Part shown: positions 1-9,212 of the stretch, one piece after another
How positions within the stretch are numbered: position 1 is the first letter of the stretch
How the letters are laid out: every line of letters starts with the position of its first letter
Source: Porticoccaceae bacterium UBA2002
Lineage (GTDB): Bacteria; Pseudomonadota; Gammaproteobacteria; Pseudomonadales; Porticoccaceae
Length of the DNA stretch: 37,362 bases
NCBI GenBank assembly: GCA_002334915.1
Contig: DDCQ01000067.1
Span: forward strand, 1,482 to 38,843
Reading direction: 5' to 3'
Made by a program: the position numbers and the translations under genes
Notes under the pieces: model-generated
What the model was told of the DNA's origin: nothing
The model's input: the letters and a program-made list of their open reading frames with translations, nothing else
Databases searched by the model: none

Positions 1-639
1 AATCTGCAGTATCTTTGAACCCTGGCTGGCCATTTCCAACATTTCGTCAAAGGTAATTTTATCTAGTCGTTGCGCTCGACTCACGACTCTGGGATCGGTG
101 GTATAGACCCCGTCAACATCTGTGTAAATCTGGCATTCGTCGGCGTTTAAAGCGGCTGCCAGCGCCACTGCTGTGGTATCTGAGCCGCCTCGACCCAAGG
201 TGGTAATATTGCCGTCTTCGTCAGAGCCCTGAAAACCAGCCACCACTACAACCCGACCAGCATCGAGATCCCCTTCAATGCGATGGCCATCAATTTCTTT
301 AATGCGTGCTTTGCCATGGGCGTTGTCGGTCAGTATGCGCACCTGGCCACCAGTGTAAGAGCGAGCCTCAATGCCCAGTTTATTTAACGCCATGCACAGC
401 AGGGCTATGGTCACCTGCTCACCGGTACTGACCAACACATCCATCTCTCGCATAGAGGGCTGTGCATCAATTTCTCTGGCTAAGCCAATCAGTCGGTTGG
501 TCTCCCCGCTCATAGCAGAGACTGCAACCACCAATTTATCGCCGAGACGATGGCCTCTGGCAACTTTTTCGGCGACCGCCTGAATACGCTCTACGGTCCC
601 TACCGAGGTGCCGCCATATTTTTGAACAATTAAACTCAT
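1..639 (-). CDS. lysC: Aspartate kinase, 3' end cut by window edge
   Basis: Aspartate kinase phosphorylates aspartate in the first step of lysine, threonine and methionine synthesis. The reading frame is open from an ATG at 639 to the left edge (213 codons). It therefore covers about the first half of a roughly 400-residue enzyme: the amino-acid kinase domain without the C-terminal ACT domains. The N-terminus reads [14 protein letters not shown], containing the KYGGTS nucleotide-binding signature, and further on there is a [19 protein letters not shown] motif typical of the family. It lies 18 bp downstream of alaS on the same strand, as in many gammaproteobacteria where alaS-lysC-csrA are neighbours. 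The regulatory domain and the true C-terminus are outside the window. Confidence 0.95.
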   Translation of the reverse strand, partial: MSLIVQKYGGTSVGTVERIQAVAEKVARGHRLGDKLVVAVSAMSGETNRLIGLAREIDAQPSMREMDVLVSTGEQVTIALLCMALNKLGIEARSYTGGQVRILTDNAHGKARIKEIDGHRIEGDLDAGRVVVVAGFQGSDEDGNITTLGRGGSDTTAVALAAALNADECQIYTDVDGVYTTDPRVVSRAQRLDKITFDEMLEMASQGSKILQI

Positions 640-657
640 CTATCCTCAACTCAAGCG

Positions 658-3255
658 TTAACTAATATTTTGCTCTACCCAACTATAGACCGATTGCATA
701 GCCTCTGGGAGTGCGCTGATATCTGCAGCTGCACCCTGAGCCATATCCGGTCGACCGCCTCCTTTGCCACCTACCTGAGCAGTCACATGCTTGAGCAGAT
801 CACCTGCCTTGAGACTGTCAGTCAGATTACTGGTAACACCGGCCACCAACGCGGCTTTATCTCCCTCTACCGCAGCCAGGAAGAATACACCCTTATCCAG
901 CTTGGAGCGCACCTGGTCGGCCACTCCGCGCAGGCTCTTGGCATCTGCCCCCTCAACTACAGTAGATAGTACATTGATGCCATTGATCTGTTTAAGGCCT
1001 GACATCAAATCAGAACCAGAGGCATTGGCAAGTTTGCTCTTGAGCGCCTCGATCTCTTTCTGCAGCCTGCGATTATCATCCACCAGCTGCTGCACTTTGT
1101 CGGCCACATTGCCGCCAGATGCACGCACCAGGCTGGACACATCTGCAATGGTATCCTGCAACTGGTCGCAGAGCTCCACCGCTTTATCACCGGTGACCGC
1201 TTCGATGCGACGCACGCCGGCTGCCACGCTGGACTCGCCGGAGATACGCAGCAGGCCTATATCACCCGTTCGCGAAACATGGGTACCACCGCACAGCTCG
1301 ACTGAAAAGTCTCCGCCCATGCTCAGCACACGCACTTCATCGCCATATTTCTCGCCAAATAATGCCATGGCACCTTTGTCCCGAGCATCATCCATAGACA
1401 TGACTTCGGTATCCACATTGCTATTGCGCAGTATCTCCCGATTGACTATGTGCTCAATCTGACGAATCTGCTTCGGGGTTACGGCTTCATTGTGAGAGAA
1501 ATCAAATCGCAGTCTTTCACTATCAACCAGAGAGCCTTTCTGAACCACGTGATCGCCCAACACCTGCTGCAGTGCCGCATGCATTAAATGGGTCGCCGAA
1601 TGGTTGAGGGCTGTGCTCTGTCGCACAGTACTATCGACTCTGGCTGTGACCTGCTGCCCCGCTTTAATTGCACCTGAGAGCACTCGCCCTATATGCAGAT
1701 GATGATCACCGGACTTGCGGCAATCAATAATTTCAATTTTGCCTGAGTCGGTCTGCAGATAACCTGAGTCGCCTACCTGGCCACCGGATTCAGCATAGAA
1801 AGCGGTTTTATCCAACACCAACACCACCTCTGCATCCTGTGTGGCGCTATCCACTGGTTCGCCAGCGGCATAAAGAGCCAGAATATTGGCGTCATTTTCC
1901 AAAGTTTCATAGCCACAGAACTGGGTGCTGCCATCAACGCGGATATTATCGCTGTAATCCAAGCCAAACTGGCTGGCGGAGCGGGCCCTGCTGCGCTGCT
2001 CTTCCATGCATGTCTCATAGCCATCCATATCTAGGCTGTAACCCTTTTCACGGGCCACATCATTGGTTAAATCAGTTGGAAAACCAAAGGTATCGTAAAG
2101 CTGGAAGATCAGCTCGCCGGGCAATACTGTGCCTGACAACTCGGCAAGGCCAGCTTCAAGCACACCCATGCCTTTATCCAGGGTACGCGCAAACTGCTGC
2201 TCTTCTTTTTTAAGTACTGAGGCAATCTCGTCGGCCATGCTAATCAGCTCGGGATAGGCTTCGCCCATGACTTCAGCTAATGGCCCCACCAGCTTGTAGA
2301 AGAAGCTACCGCTGGCACCTAAATTATGGCCGTGGCGCAATGCCCGTCGAATAATGCGCCGCAGCACATAGCCGCGACCCTCATTTGAGGGCTGTACGCC
2401 GTCTACCACCAAAAATGCACAGGAGCGAATATGGTCGGCCACCACTTTTAAGGAGTTTTCCTGAAGATCAGTGCAGCCAATGACCTCAGCCGCAGACTTG
2501 ATCAGATGCTGGAATAGATCAATATCATAATTATTGTGCACACCCTGCATCACCGCGGCGATGCGCTCAAGCCCCATGCCGGTATCAATTGACGGCTTGG
2601 GTAGTGGCGTCATCTTGCCACTGCTGTCGCGCTCAAACTGCATAAATACCAGATTCCAAATCTCGATATAGCGATCGAGGTCGTCGTCTTCGCTGCCGGG
2701 AGGCCCACCAGGAATGTCTTCGCCATGATCCCAGAAAATCTCTGTGCAGGGGCCACAGGGCCCTGTATCTCCCATCTGCCAGAAGTTGTCCTCATCCAGA
2801 CGGGAAAGGCGTGCGGGATCAACACCAATTTCATTGACCCAGATTTCCGCAGCCTCGTCGTCACTGATATGCACAGTGACCCAGAGTCGCTCTTTGGGCA
2901 GTTCCAGCACTTCGGTAAGAAACTGCCAGGCAAAGCTAATGGCATCGCGTTTAAAGTAATCGCCAAAGCTGAAGTTACCCAGCATTTCAAAGAACGTGTG
3001 GTGCCGAGCGGTATAGCCTACGTTTTCCAAATCATTGTGCTTGCCACCGGCACGCACGCAGCGCTGAGAGGATACAGCCCGATTGTAGTCACGTTTATCC
3101 TCACCCAAAAAGACATCTTTAAATTGCACCATCCCTGCATTGGTAAATAACAGCGTGGGGTCATTGCCCGGCACCAGGCTGCTGCTGGGCATAATCTTAT
3201 GCTGCTTGCTGGCAAAATAGTTTAGGAAGGCGTCACGTATTTCGGCGCTTTTCAT
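658..3255 (-). CDS. alaS: Alanyl-tRNA synthetase
   Basis: This enzyme charges tRNA-Ala with alanine in the cytoplasm. The 865-residue length is normal for bacterial AlaRS. The N-terminal catalytic core starts [19 protein letters not shown] and contains the [18 protein letters not shown] segment. The editing domain has the HSATHLMH zinc-binding motif (HxxxH) and the matching LCGGTH cysteine-histidine motif. The C-terminal domain ends in the glycine-rich [13 protein letters not shown] typical of the family. It is followed closely by lysC and preceded by a HIT-family gene on the same strand with a 46-bp gap. Between them a 6-bp hairpin (3280-3296) without a T-run is visible, which is not a convincing terminator. 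Confidence 0.98.
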   Translation of the reverse strand: MKSAEIRDAFLNYFASKQHKIMPSSSLVPGNDPTLLFTNAGMVQFKDVFLGEDKRDYNRAVSSQRCVRAGGKHNDLENVGYTARHHTFFEMLGNFSFGDYFKRDAISFAWQFLTEVLELPKERLWVTVHISDDEAAEIWVNEIGVDPARLSRLDEDNFWQMGDTGPCGPCTEIFWDHGEDIPGGPPGSEDDDLDRYIEIWNLVFMQFERDSSGKMTPLPKPSIDTGMGLERIAAVMQGVHNNYDIDLFQHLIKSAAEVIGCTDLQENSLKVVADHIRSCAFLVVDGVQPSNEGRGYVLRRIIRRALRHGHNLGASGSFFYKLVGPLAEVMGEAYPELISMADEIASVLKKEEQQFARTLDKGMGVLEAGLAELSGTVLPGELIFQLYDTFGFPTDLTNDVAREKGYSLDMDGYETCMEEQRSRARSASQFGLDYSDNIRVDGSTQFCGYETLENDANILALYAAGEPVDSATQDAEVVLVLDKTAFYAESGGQVGDSGYLQTDSGKIEIIDCRKSGDHHLHIGRVLSGAIKAGQQVTARVDSTVRQSTALNHSATHLMHAALQQVLGDHVVQKGSLVDSERLRFDFSHNEAVTPKQIRQIEHIVNREILRNSNVDTEVMSMDDARDKGAMALFGEKYGDEVRVLSMGGDFSVELCGGTHVSRTGDIGLLRISGESSVAAGVRRIEAVTGDKAVELCDQLQDTIADVSSLVRASGGNVADKVQQLVDDNRRLQKEIEALKSKLANASGSDLMSGLKQINGINVLSTVVEGADAKSLRGVADQVRSKLDKGVFFLAAVEGDKAALVAGVTSNLTDSLKAGDLLKHVTAQVGGKGGGRPDMAQGAAADISALPEAMQSVYSWVEQNIS

Positions 3256-3301
3256 GATGGTTTGTTTCCAGTTGAGGGCTCAGCGTCTAGCGCTGAACCA
3301 C

Positions 3302-3658
3302 TTATAAATTTGCTTCCGAGAACGTTTTCTCGCTGCCTTTATTGGCCAGAATATGCAGGTGCAGATGGAACACGGTCTGTCCTGCATCTGCACCATTGTT
3401 AACCACCAGACGGAAAGCGTCGTCAACACCAAACTGGCGGGCGACCTCTCCTGCCACCCACATCAGATGCCCCAGCATATCGCGATCTGCCTGACTGGCA
3501 TCTGCCAGCCTGGGCAGTGGTTGGCGCGGAATAACCAGCATATGCACTGGCGCCTGTGGCGCAATATCATTGATAACAATGCACTGATCGTCCTCGTAGA
3601 GGATATCTGCCGGTATCTCGCGATTAATAATCCGCGCAAATAGAGTCTCTGTTGTCAT
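3302..3658 (-). CDS. hinT: HIT-family (HinT-like) purine nucleoside phosphoramidase
   Basis: This is a small histidine-triad hydrolase. Family members split AMP-lysine or AMP-NH2 type phosphoramidates. The HIT signature His-x-His-x-His is present as FHLHLHILA near the C-terminus, and the N-terminal half carries the usual IINREIPADILYEDD and APVHMLVIPR segments. I place the start at the ATG at 3658 (118 residues, the usual HinT size) because the homologous region begins with MTTETLFARI. A 9-residue upstream extension from 3685 is also open but does not look like part of the fold. The gene sits between a Trm112-like gene and alaS on the same strand. Confidence 0.92.
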   Translation of the reverse strand: MTTETLFARIINREIPADILYEDDQCIVINDIAPQAPVHMLVIPRQPLPRLADASQADRDMLGHLMWVAGEVARQFGVDDAFRLVVNNGADAGQTVFHLHLHILANKGSEKTFSEANL

Positions 3659-3713
3659 GATTAGGTGCTCGCAACCTGTTGGCAAAGGGCCTGTAAAATG
3701 CCCACAGCATCAG

Positions 3714-3896
3714 TTATTTAAGTTTTTCGTCACTATCTAACTGTCGTGCTTCGGTCTCCAGCATAACCGGAATACCATCACGAATCGGGTAGGCCAGACC
3801 GCTGGCTCGACACACCAGCTCTTGTGCCTCTGGGTCGTATGTCAAAGGAGCTTTGCTGACGGGGCAAACCAAGATGCTTAGGAGTTCTTTATCCAC
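3714..3896 (-). CDS. Trm112-like / UPF0434 (YcaR family) small protein
   Basis: This 60-residue protein matches the YcaR/UPF0434 family, related to the Trm112 zinc-ribbon-like fold. Visible hallmarks are [13 protein letters not shown] near the N-terminus and the strongly conserved [12 protein letters not shown] towards the C-terminus. The first CxxC pair of many relatives is reduced to CPVS here, so zinc binding is doubtful. The start codon is GTG at 3896; no in-frame ATG lies nearby. A tiny out-of-frame ATG ORF of six codons (3909 down to 3889) overlaps this start. In many proteobacteria the gene sits between lpxK and kdsB, but not here. The molecular function is not established. Confidence 0.88.
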   Translation of the reverse strand: MDKELLSILVCPVSKAPLTYDPEAQELVCRASGLAYPIRDGIPVMLETEARQLDSDEKLK

Positions 3897-3998
3897 TGTA
3901 TTTGTCCATTAAAAAACCGCGTTAGTTTACGCAAAATACAGCCAAATCGCCATGCCCACAGCGAATTATCCGGTTTTTGCGTGCATCAGGGGGCCTGG

Positions 3999-4823
3999 CT
4001 ATTGAACAGGTAATGTCTTCATAACCAACTGCGGGTCGACACGTTCTCTGTGCCAGTTCATGCGCCAGTCCAGATGAGGGCCGGTAGCTCGACCTGTGGC
4101 ACCCACCTTGGCGATAGGCTGCCCACGGATAACTCTGCTGCCTTCAGCCACCAAAATATCACTCAGATGCAAAAAGCTGGAGCTGAGGCCATGGCCATGG
4201 TCAACAATCAGTGTTCCCCCTGAGTAGAACATATCGCGGTGGGCCAGGCGCACAACGCCCGCCGCCGGTGCCAGTACTTCTGTGCCTGTGGGGGCTGCAT
4301 AATCAACACCGTAATGGGGGCTTTTCGGCACGCCGTTATAGACCCGCTGACTGCCATAGACCCCAGTGACTGGACCCACCAAGGGTATTTGGAAACCATC
4401 GAGAAAATCTTCTCTAGCCGTGATCTCTTTGCGTGCAGATTTAACAAGCGCGGAGTCATTGCGGATTCGCGCCAGATCAGACTCGGGCGGGGTAACGGTT
4501 TTCGAGGGCACGCCATTAACCCGCTGAATAGGATACTCGCGCCTGGCCACGGCAAACTTTTGCACGGTCTGCAGTCCATCAAGATCAACAATACGTAGCT
4601 CAATACTTGACGGAGCATCTCTACCTAAACCCAAAAGAAACTGACCCTCTGCGGTCAATGGCAATGACTGGCCGCGATAAAAGGCACTGGATCCAGCCTC
4701 AACGGTACCTAATAACAGACTACCTTGCTGCAAACTGCCCTGTAGGGTCATGGGATTTGCCTGCAACTCCCCGGCCGTCAGGCAGGCTACCAGTAAAGCA
4801 ATAAGATTCCGCAACCCGGTCAT
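3999..4823 (-). CDS. Secreted M23-family (LytM-type) metallopeptidase
   Basis: This is a probable periplasmic peptidoglycan endopeptidase or its non-catalytic relative. The 274-residue product starts with a signal peptide (MTGLRNLIALLVACLTAGELQA). The C-terminal half is an M23 domain: HYGVDYAAPTGTEVLAPAAG provides the HxxxD metal ligands, followed by LIVDHGHGLSSSFLHLS. In the final motif GPHLDWR the second histidine of the usual HxH is aspartate, so a metal ligand is altered. Some family members share this variant, and Asp may still coordinate zinc. Its ATG overlaps the stop of the upstream secreted protein gene in an ATGA arrangement (4820-4823), which implies translational coupling. Confidence 0.9.
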   Translation of the reverse strand: MTGLRNLIALLVACLTAGELQANPMTLQGSLQQGSLLLGTVEAGSSAFYRGQSLPLTAEGQFLLGLGRDAPSSIELRIVDLDGLQTVQKFAVARREYPIQRVNGVPSKTVTPPESDLARIRNDSALVKSARKEITAREDFLDGFQIPLVGPVTGVYGSQRVYNGVPKSPHYGVDYAAPTGTEVLAPAAGVVRLAHRDMFYSGGTLIVDHGHGLSSSFLHLSDILVAEGSRVIRGQPIAKVGATGRATGPHLDWRMNWHRERVDPQLVMKTLPVQ

Positions 4824-5254
4824 TTACTATCTTCCTTCGGCTCTTCAACGGTCAAATAGGGTTCAAACGATTCAATATGGCATATGCGTTTGGTTCTGAG
4901 CAACTCCAGATAGTCATGGCGGGCACAGATAGTCATGCCTCGTGGCTGATATTTAAAGCCTTCAGTTTTAATGCCATTGCACTCGCGCTTCAGCCGCATA
5001 AGAACCTCTTTGCCGCGGCCGACATCCACAACGGCGGACTGATCATCTCTAAAGTTGATTCCGCGAATTCTTGATAGGCTAATACAGTTGTTGCGAATGC
5101 CCCAACTCTTGGGATTGACTTCGTCAATCGCCTTCATACGATCAATCACTGAAGTCGACTCGGACTCTTCCCCGGGCAGGCTCTCCTCAGAATAGGCCTG
5201 ACCGAATGCCGCTGTGCATAGCAGCAGAGACACACAGAACCTTACTAATTTCAT
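4820..5254 (-). CDS. Small secreted protein, DUF6491-like, paralog 1
   Basis: The function is unknown. The 144-residue product has an N-terminal signal peptide (MKLVRFCVSLLLCTAAFGQAYS) and an exported domain with four cysteines (residues around NNC, REC, TIC and RIC). Its body aligns by eye with the next upstream gene: DRMKAIDEVNPKSWGIRNNC against ERMKAITPVNYKKWSIRGGC, both ending in EPYL/DPYL followed by acidic residues. The spacing resembles the DUF6491 group of small periplasmic proteins, but I am not certain of that assignment. It is translationally coupled to the M23 peptidase gene downstream, which suggests a shared cell-envelope role. Confidence 0.75.
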   Translation of the reverse strand: MKLVRFCVSLLLCTAAFGQAYSEESLPGEESESTSVIDRMKAIDEVNPKSWGIRNNCISLSRIRGINFRDDQSAVVDVGRGKEVLMRLKRECNGIKTEGFKYQPRGMTICARHDYLELLRTKRICHIESFEPYLTVEEPKEDSK

Positions 5255-5330
5255 CTATAGCCTCAGAGTAAACATGGGGGCTACTATGAAAAGCTAAAAC
5301 CTCAGGCAGAAGCAAGTAAAACCAATCAAT

Positions 5331-5801
5331 TTACTCAAATTCTTTCAGCTCAGGCGGGTCTTCAAGTTCCAGATAGGGGTCTATTGATGCAACCTTGCAG
5401 GCATAGCTTCCACCCAGCACCGAAAAACGGCTATATCTGGTGCAGATTCTCTGCCCATCACTGGCATGGGAGAAACCATGTCTCTTAATTCCAGGGCAGT
5501 TGGACGCTAACCTGAGAACGGCTTTTTTCTTGCCCACCAGACTGAGAAGTGCGGTGCGGTCATCGAGAAACTTGATCCGCTTGATGCGACTGGAGTTGAT
5601 GCAACCGCCGCGAATACTCCATTTTTTATAATTAACCGGCGTTATGGCTTTCATTCGCTCAACCAGAGATAGCTGTGGTTTTTCGATCTCGGTGTTAATG
5701 GAGGTATCTATTGTGGGGCTGGTGGTTGCGGCGGCTGAGGTAAATGTTGACGCACATGCTGTGACTATTATTATTGCAGATAACTGCAGTATCTTAATCA
5801 T
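5331..5801 (-). CDS. Small secreted protein, DUF6491-like, paralog 2
   Basis: This 156-residue product is the tandem paralog of the gene at 4820-5254. It has a signal peptide (MIKILQLSAIIIVTACAST) whose TACAST could be read as a weak lipobox. A Thr/Ser/Ala-rich linker follows, then the shared domain with cysteines in GGC, SNC, RIC and YACK contexts. Many charged residues are conserved between the copies, for example SRIKRIKF against SRIRGINF. It is probably the first gene of the unit leading to paralog 1 and the M23 peptidase (76-bp gap). No function can be assigned from the sequence. Confidence 0.75.
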   Translation of the reverse strand: MIKILQLSAIIIVTACASTFTSAAATTSPTIDTSINTEIEKPQLSLVERMKAITPVNYKKWSIRGGCINSSRIKRIKFLDDRTALLSLVGKKKAVLRLASNCPGIKRHGFSHASDGQRICTRYSRFSVLGGSYACKVASIDPYLELEDPPELKEFE

Positions 5802-5869
5802 CCTGATCTCCTTGATACTATACCTTCCTGAATAACCAAATTCCTTGGTCTTAAACTTCGACCCCAGTT

Positions 5870-6928
5870 ATGATGAGCAGTTCAAGAAATACTGATAATC
5901 CCAAAAGTACGCTGCTGACCTTATATATGACTGTAAAACGCCCATTTACCCCACCTTTTTATTTGCGTCATCCGCATATTCAGAGCGCACTCAACAGTGT
6001 GGGACCACGCAAACGCCGCGCTAACCGGCTGGCTGAAAGGCTAAATTCAGAAGCATTGATACTAACCACGAACGATGGTGTCAGGCTTGCTGCGGAGTTC
6101 GACCTAAGCACTCAGAAAAAGGCTGCTTCAAAAGGGGCTCTAGTCGTCATGATTCATGGCTGGGAGGGCTCCAGCAAGTCGGCTTATCAGGTGACCACCG
6201 CAAAATATCTGCTCGACCATGGCTATGATGTGCTGCGCCTCAATATGCGCGACCATGGCGACACCCAACATCTCAACAGAGAGCTGTTTAATTCCACTAT
6301 GGTCGGCGAGGTCGGGGATGCAGTAGAGATTTTTTTGAATCAACGGCCCTATCAATCGGTATTTCTAGCCGGTTTTTCTCTGGGTGGTAATTTCACGCTG
6401 CGCATTGCCGCTGATCGAGGCTCGGCGCTGGGGCTGAGCGCAGCTGTGGCTATTTGCCCACCGGTAGATCCGGTCAATGCAATGGCTGCGCTAAACCAAG
6501 GGTCTTTTATCTATCGCAAATACTTTATGTATCGCTGGACCAAATCCCTGCGCAAGAAATTGGTGCATTTTCCAGAGTATGATTTTGGCCCCGAGCTAGA
6601 GGGTGCCAAAACCTTTGCTGAGCTCAATGCGTTTTTTGTTCCCAGACACACTGAGTTTAAGGATGCAGACAGCTACTTCAGATCCTATGCCCTGACCGGC
6701 GACAGACTCAGCTCACTAAGCATACCTGCGCATCTTATCGCCGCGTCCGATGATCCCATTATTCCGGTATCAGATCTGGACAAGATTAACTGTCCAGAAA
6801 AACTCAACCTGGAAGTCTACGATTATGGTGGCCACTGCGGGTTTATATTGAATATGCAGGCCCATAGCTATATGGAACCCAGACTGGTGGAGCTATTTGA
6901 TGGCTATCTGGCCGCAAGCTCTGACTAG
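5870..6928 (+). CDS. Alpha/beta hydrolase, YheT-like
   Basis: This is a predicted cytoplasmic serine hydrolase of the YheT/ABHD family (352 residues). The entry segment PFTPPFYLRHPHIQSALNS is typical of YheT relatives. The oxyanion region is MIHGWEGSSKS, the nucleophile elbow GFSLGG supplies the catalytic serine, DDPIIP the acid and YGGHCGF the histidine. The substrate is unknown; relatives act on esters of medium-chain or lipid type. The start is the first of two adjacent ATGs at 5870. It is the only plus-strand gene between recX and the peptidase cluster. Its TAG stop shares the palindrome CTAG with the recX stop, so the two genes converge with a 4-bp overlap. Confidence 0.9.
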   Translation: MMSSSRNTDNPKSTLLTLYMTVKRPFTPPFYLRHPHIQSALNSVGPRKRRANRLAERLNSEALILTTNDGVRLAAEFDLSTQKKAASKGALVVMIHGWEGSSKSAYQVTTAKYLLDHGYDVLRLNMRDHGDTQHLNRELFNSTMVGEVGDAVEIFLNQRPYQSVFLAGFSLGGNFTLRIAADRGSALGLSAAVAICPPVDPVNAMAALNQGSFIYRKYFMYRWTKSLRKKLVHFPEYDFGPELEGAKTFAELNAFFVPRHTEFKDADSYFRSYALTGDRLSSLSIPAHLIAASDDPIIPVSDLDKINCPEKLNLEVYDYGGHCGFILNMQAHSYMEPRLVELFDGYLAASSD

Positions 6929-7401
6929 AACTCTTCGGCATCAGTGGCGGACAATGCATATTTGATTTGATCAAAATTAAAGCCGCGGTACTGTAAAAAC
7001 CGCATACGCTTGGCTCTGTCTTTTTGGTCTGCAGCCGGGTGGCGGCCAAACTTGCGCTCAGCCACTTCTCGCGCCAGAGAAAACCAGTCGGTCTCTGACG
7101 CCTCCACCGCGGCATTGAATAAATCGTCTGCAATCCCTTTCTGACGGATATCCATGCGTATTCTAGCCAATCCATGACCGCGGTATATTCTCGCGCGCAG
7201 AAACGCCTCAGTAAAGCGCCCATCAGACTGGAGGCCCTCCTCTTGAAGGCGGTCCAGTTGTGCGCTGATAGCTGGGTCAGCGTCAAAACGCTTATCCAGC
7301 TTCTTGGCCAGCTCAGCTCGGGAAAATTCGCGCCCGGTCAGTAAATCCATAGCTGCAGAGCGAATTTTAGCTGGGGTAATTACCTCATCCTGTCTCTTCA
7401 T
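6925..7401 (-). CDS. recX: Regulatory protein RecX
   Basis: RecX binds RecA filaments and limits recombinase activity. The 158-residue length is normal. The sequence shows the repeated three-helix RecX modules, for example SRAELAKKLDKRF followed by LDRLQEEGLQSDGRFTEAFLRARIYRGHGLARIRMDIRQKGI, and a final module ending FLQYRGFNFDQIKYAL. It lies 49 bp downstream of recA on the same strand, as expected. Upstream of the ATG the nonamer CAGGACAAT occurs twice; the second copy provides an AGGA very close to the start codon. Read-through from the SOS-regulated recA promoter is likely, since I see no terminator between the two genes. Confidence 0.96.
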   Translation of the reverse strand: MKRQDEVITPAKIRSAAMDLLTGREFSRAELAKKLDKRFDADPAISAQLDRLQEEGLQSDGRFTEAFLRARIYRGHGLARIRMDIRQKGIADDLFNAAVEASETDWFSLAREVAERKFGRHPAADQKDRAKRMRFLQYRGFNFDQIKYALSATDAEEF

Positions 7402-7450
7402 TGTCCTGAATTAATTGTCCTGCCTTATTTGTCCCTGCTTCAGCGCCAGC

Positions 7451-8494
7451 TTACTCCTCGGTAAAATCCTGTTCTGGAACCTCGGGAGTTTCCTGTACCG
7501 GAGTCAAATCACCCAGCTCTTTGGCTCTGATATGGGATTCAATCTCAGCAGCAATCTCTGGATTCTCGGTAAGAAATACGCCGACATTGGCTTTACCCTG
7601 ACCAATTTTATTGCCCTTGTAGGCATACCAGGCACCGGACTTATCAACCAGACCATGTTTGACTCCCAGATCCACCAACTCGCCATTGCGGTTAATGCCG
7701 CGACCATAGAGAATCTGGAACTCTGTCTGCTTAAAGGGCGGCGCTACCTTGTTCTTGACCACCTTGACGCGGGTTTCATTGCCGACAATCTCGTCACCAT
7801 CTTTTACCGCACCGATACGGCGAATATCCAGGCGCACTGAAGAATAAAACTTCAGTGCGTTACCACCAGTGGTGGTCTCCGGGTTACCAAACATAACGCC
7901 AATTTTCATACGAATCTGGTTAATAAAGATAACCAGACAGTTGGCAGTTTTGATATTGCCCGTTAGCTTGCGCAGTGCCTGAGACATCAGTCTAGCCTGA
8001 AGACCAACATGATGGTCGCCCATCTCGCCTTCAATCTCCGCTCGTGGAGTCAATGCAGCTACCGAGTCGACCACCAGCACATCACAGGCGCCAGAACGAA
8101 CCAGCATATCCGTGACTTCGAGGGCCTGCTCACCCGTATCTGGCTGGGAAACAATCAGATCATCGACCTTAACGCCCAGCTTTTCGGCATATACCGGGTC
8201 CAGCGCATGCTCGGCATCAATAAAGGCACAGGTGCCGCCGGCTTTTTGTGCCTCGGCAATCACCTGCAGTGTCAATGTTGTTTTACCTGAGGACTCCGGG
8301 CCATAAATCTCAACGACTCGACCCTTGGGAAGACCGCCAATACCCAGTGCAATATCCAAACCCAGAGAACCGGTTGATATAGCCGGGATTGCCTGACGGC
8401 CGCCCTCGCCCATACGCATTACCGTGCCCTTTCCAAACTGGCGTTCGATCTGACCCAGCGCTGCTTCTAATGCTTTTGATTTATTGGCATCCAT
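7451..8494 (-). CDS. recA: Recombinase RecA
   Basis: RecA is the ATP-dependent strand-exchange protein and LexA coprotease of the SOS response. The 347-residue product has the Walker A box [10 protein letters not shown], the Walker B region [12 protein letters not shown], the L1/L2 region around [27 protein letters not shown], and an acidic C-terminal tail ending QDFTEE. The start is the ATG at 8494, preceded by GAGGAT at a good distance. A perfect LexA-type operator lies 56-71 bp upstream of the start, so SOS control is expected. Order and orientation with pncC and recX match other gammaproteobacteria. Confidence 0.99.
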   Translation of the reverse strand: MDANKSKALEAALGQIERQFGKGTVMRMGEGGRQAIPAISTGSLGLDIALGIGGLPKGRVVEIYGPESSGKTTLTLQVIAEAQKAGGTCAFIDAEHALDPVYAEKLGVKVDDLIVSQPDTGEQALEVTDMLVRSGACDVLVVDSVAALTPRAEIEGEMGDHHVGLQARLMSQALRKLTGNIKTANCLVIFINQIRMKIGVMFGNPETTTGGNALKFYSSVRLDIRRIGAVKDGDEIVGNETRVKVVKNKVAPPFKQTEFQILYGRGINRNGELVDLGVKHGLVDKSGAWYAYKGNKIGQGKANVGVFLTENPEIAAEIESHIRAKELGDLTPVQETPEVPEQDFTEE

Positions 8495-8527
8495 ATTTGT
8501 ATCCTCAAAATTGTGCGGTGTTTTTAA

Positions 8528-8580
8528 TTACTGGTTACTTAATCAGTACCTGTATGGTTATACAGTATAATAACCAGTAA
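8528..8580. repeat. 10-bp inverted repeat framing the recA LexA box
   Basis: TTACTGGTTA at 8528-8537 is perfectly repeated in inverse orientation as TAACCAGTAA at 8571-8580. The 33-bp interval contains the LexA box roughly in the middle. The right arm lies inside the 3' end of pncC. The arrangement could be an additional operator, a hairpin in the recA leader or pncC 3' end, or chance; no T-run follows either arm. Confidence 0.6.
8550..8565 (-). promoter_or_regulatory. LexA box (SOS operator) of recA
   Basis: The 16-mer CTGTATGGTTATACAG fits the gammaproteobacterial LexA consensus CTGT-N8-ACAG exactly and is nearly palindromic. It lies just upstream of recA and overlaps the last codons and the TAA stop of pncC (8558-8560). 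The recA control region therefore reaches into the pncC coding sequence. It is flanked by a perfect 10-bp inverted repeat described separately. Confidence 0.92.
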
Positions 8581-9055
8581 CCTGTTGCAACAGTTGTTTT
8601 AAACAAATTGTGATTGCCTGCTCACGAACTTCGGCACGATCACCCAAAAAGCAATGCTTCTGAGTAAGGCTGCCCTGGGGTCCGGTCCAGCAGAACCAGA
8701 CAGTGCCAACAGGTTTTTCTGCAGTGCCACCACCGGGTCCGGCGATACCACTGATGGCCACGCCAAAGTCTGCTCCCGCCGCGGCAACTGCACCCTCGGC
8801 CATCTGCACTACCACGGGTTCGCTGACCGCGCCCTGCGCATCAAGAAGCTCTGAGGAAACCCCCAAAATTTTATGTTTGGCACTGTTGGCATAGGTGACA
8901 AAGCCTGAGCCGAACCAGGCTGAACTGCCCGGCACTGCGGTAATGGCATGAGCCACGCCGCCGCCGGTACAGGACTCTGCAAAGGTCACGGTGGCATTGT
9001 GGGCACCCAGGGTTTTGCCGATTTCGGCTGATAGTTGAGAGATAGTAGAATTCAT
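8558..9055 (-). CDS. pncC: Nicotinamide-nucleotide amidase (CinA C-terminal domain)
   Basis: PncC deamidates nicotinamide mononucleotide to nicotinate mononucleotide in the pyridine nucleotide cycle. The 165-residue stand-alone domain has the family landmarks TFAESCTGGGVAHAIT near the N-terminus, FGSGFVTYANSAKHKILGV, and VAISGIAGPGGGTAEKPVGTVWF. The N-terminal CinA domain is absent, as in E. coli YgaD/PncC. The gene precedes recA in the common gammaproteobacterial order, and its end overlaps the recA operator. Confidence 0.95.
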   Translation of the reverse strand: MNSTISQLSAEIGKTLGAHNATVTFAESCTGGGVAHAITAVPGSSAWFGSGFVTYANSAKHKILGVSSELLDAQGAVSEPVVVQMAEGAVAAAGADFGVAISGIAGPGGGTAEKPVGTVWFCWTGPQGSLTQKHCFLGDRAEVREQAITICLKQLLQQVTGYYTV

Positions 9056-9179
9056 TGCAAAAGTGTATCTCGCTTTGCAGGCTGCCGATAGCTGTTTCGA
9101 GCCAAATTCACAGCAATCGCTTAAACCTGGTGCGGACAGTTAAAATTTCAGCTCTGGCTCTGGCTCGGGTTCTGTCTCT

Positions 9180-9212
9180 AAAAGGCCCCTGGGTCGGTTA
9201 GCTGCCAGGGGC
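9180..9212 (-). terminator. Rho-independent terminator overlapping the end of the hydratase gene
   Basis: Read on the minus strand, GCCCCTGG (9212-9205) pairs perfectly with CCAGGGGC (9192-9185) across a 12-nt loop, then C and TTTT (9183-9180). The upstream arm consists of the last sense codons of the enoyl-CoA hydratase gene, and its TAA stop (9200-9198) lies in the loop. The terminator is thus embedded in the coding end. Confidence 0.75.

Noticed and set aside
791..1462. A 223-residue plus-strand frame inside alaS
   Set aside because: It is an antisense shadow of alaS with low-complexity Ser/Pro/Arg composition.
3280..3296. TCAGCG/CGCTGA hairpin between hinT and alaS as a terminator
   Set aside because: The stem is short and no T-run follows on the minus strand.
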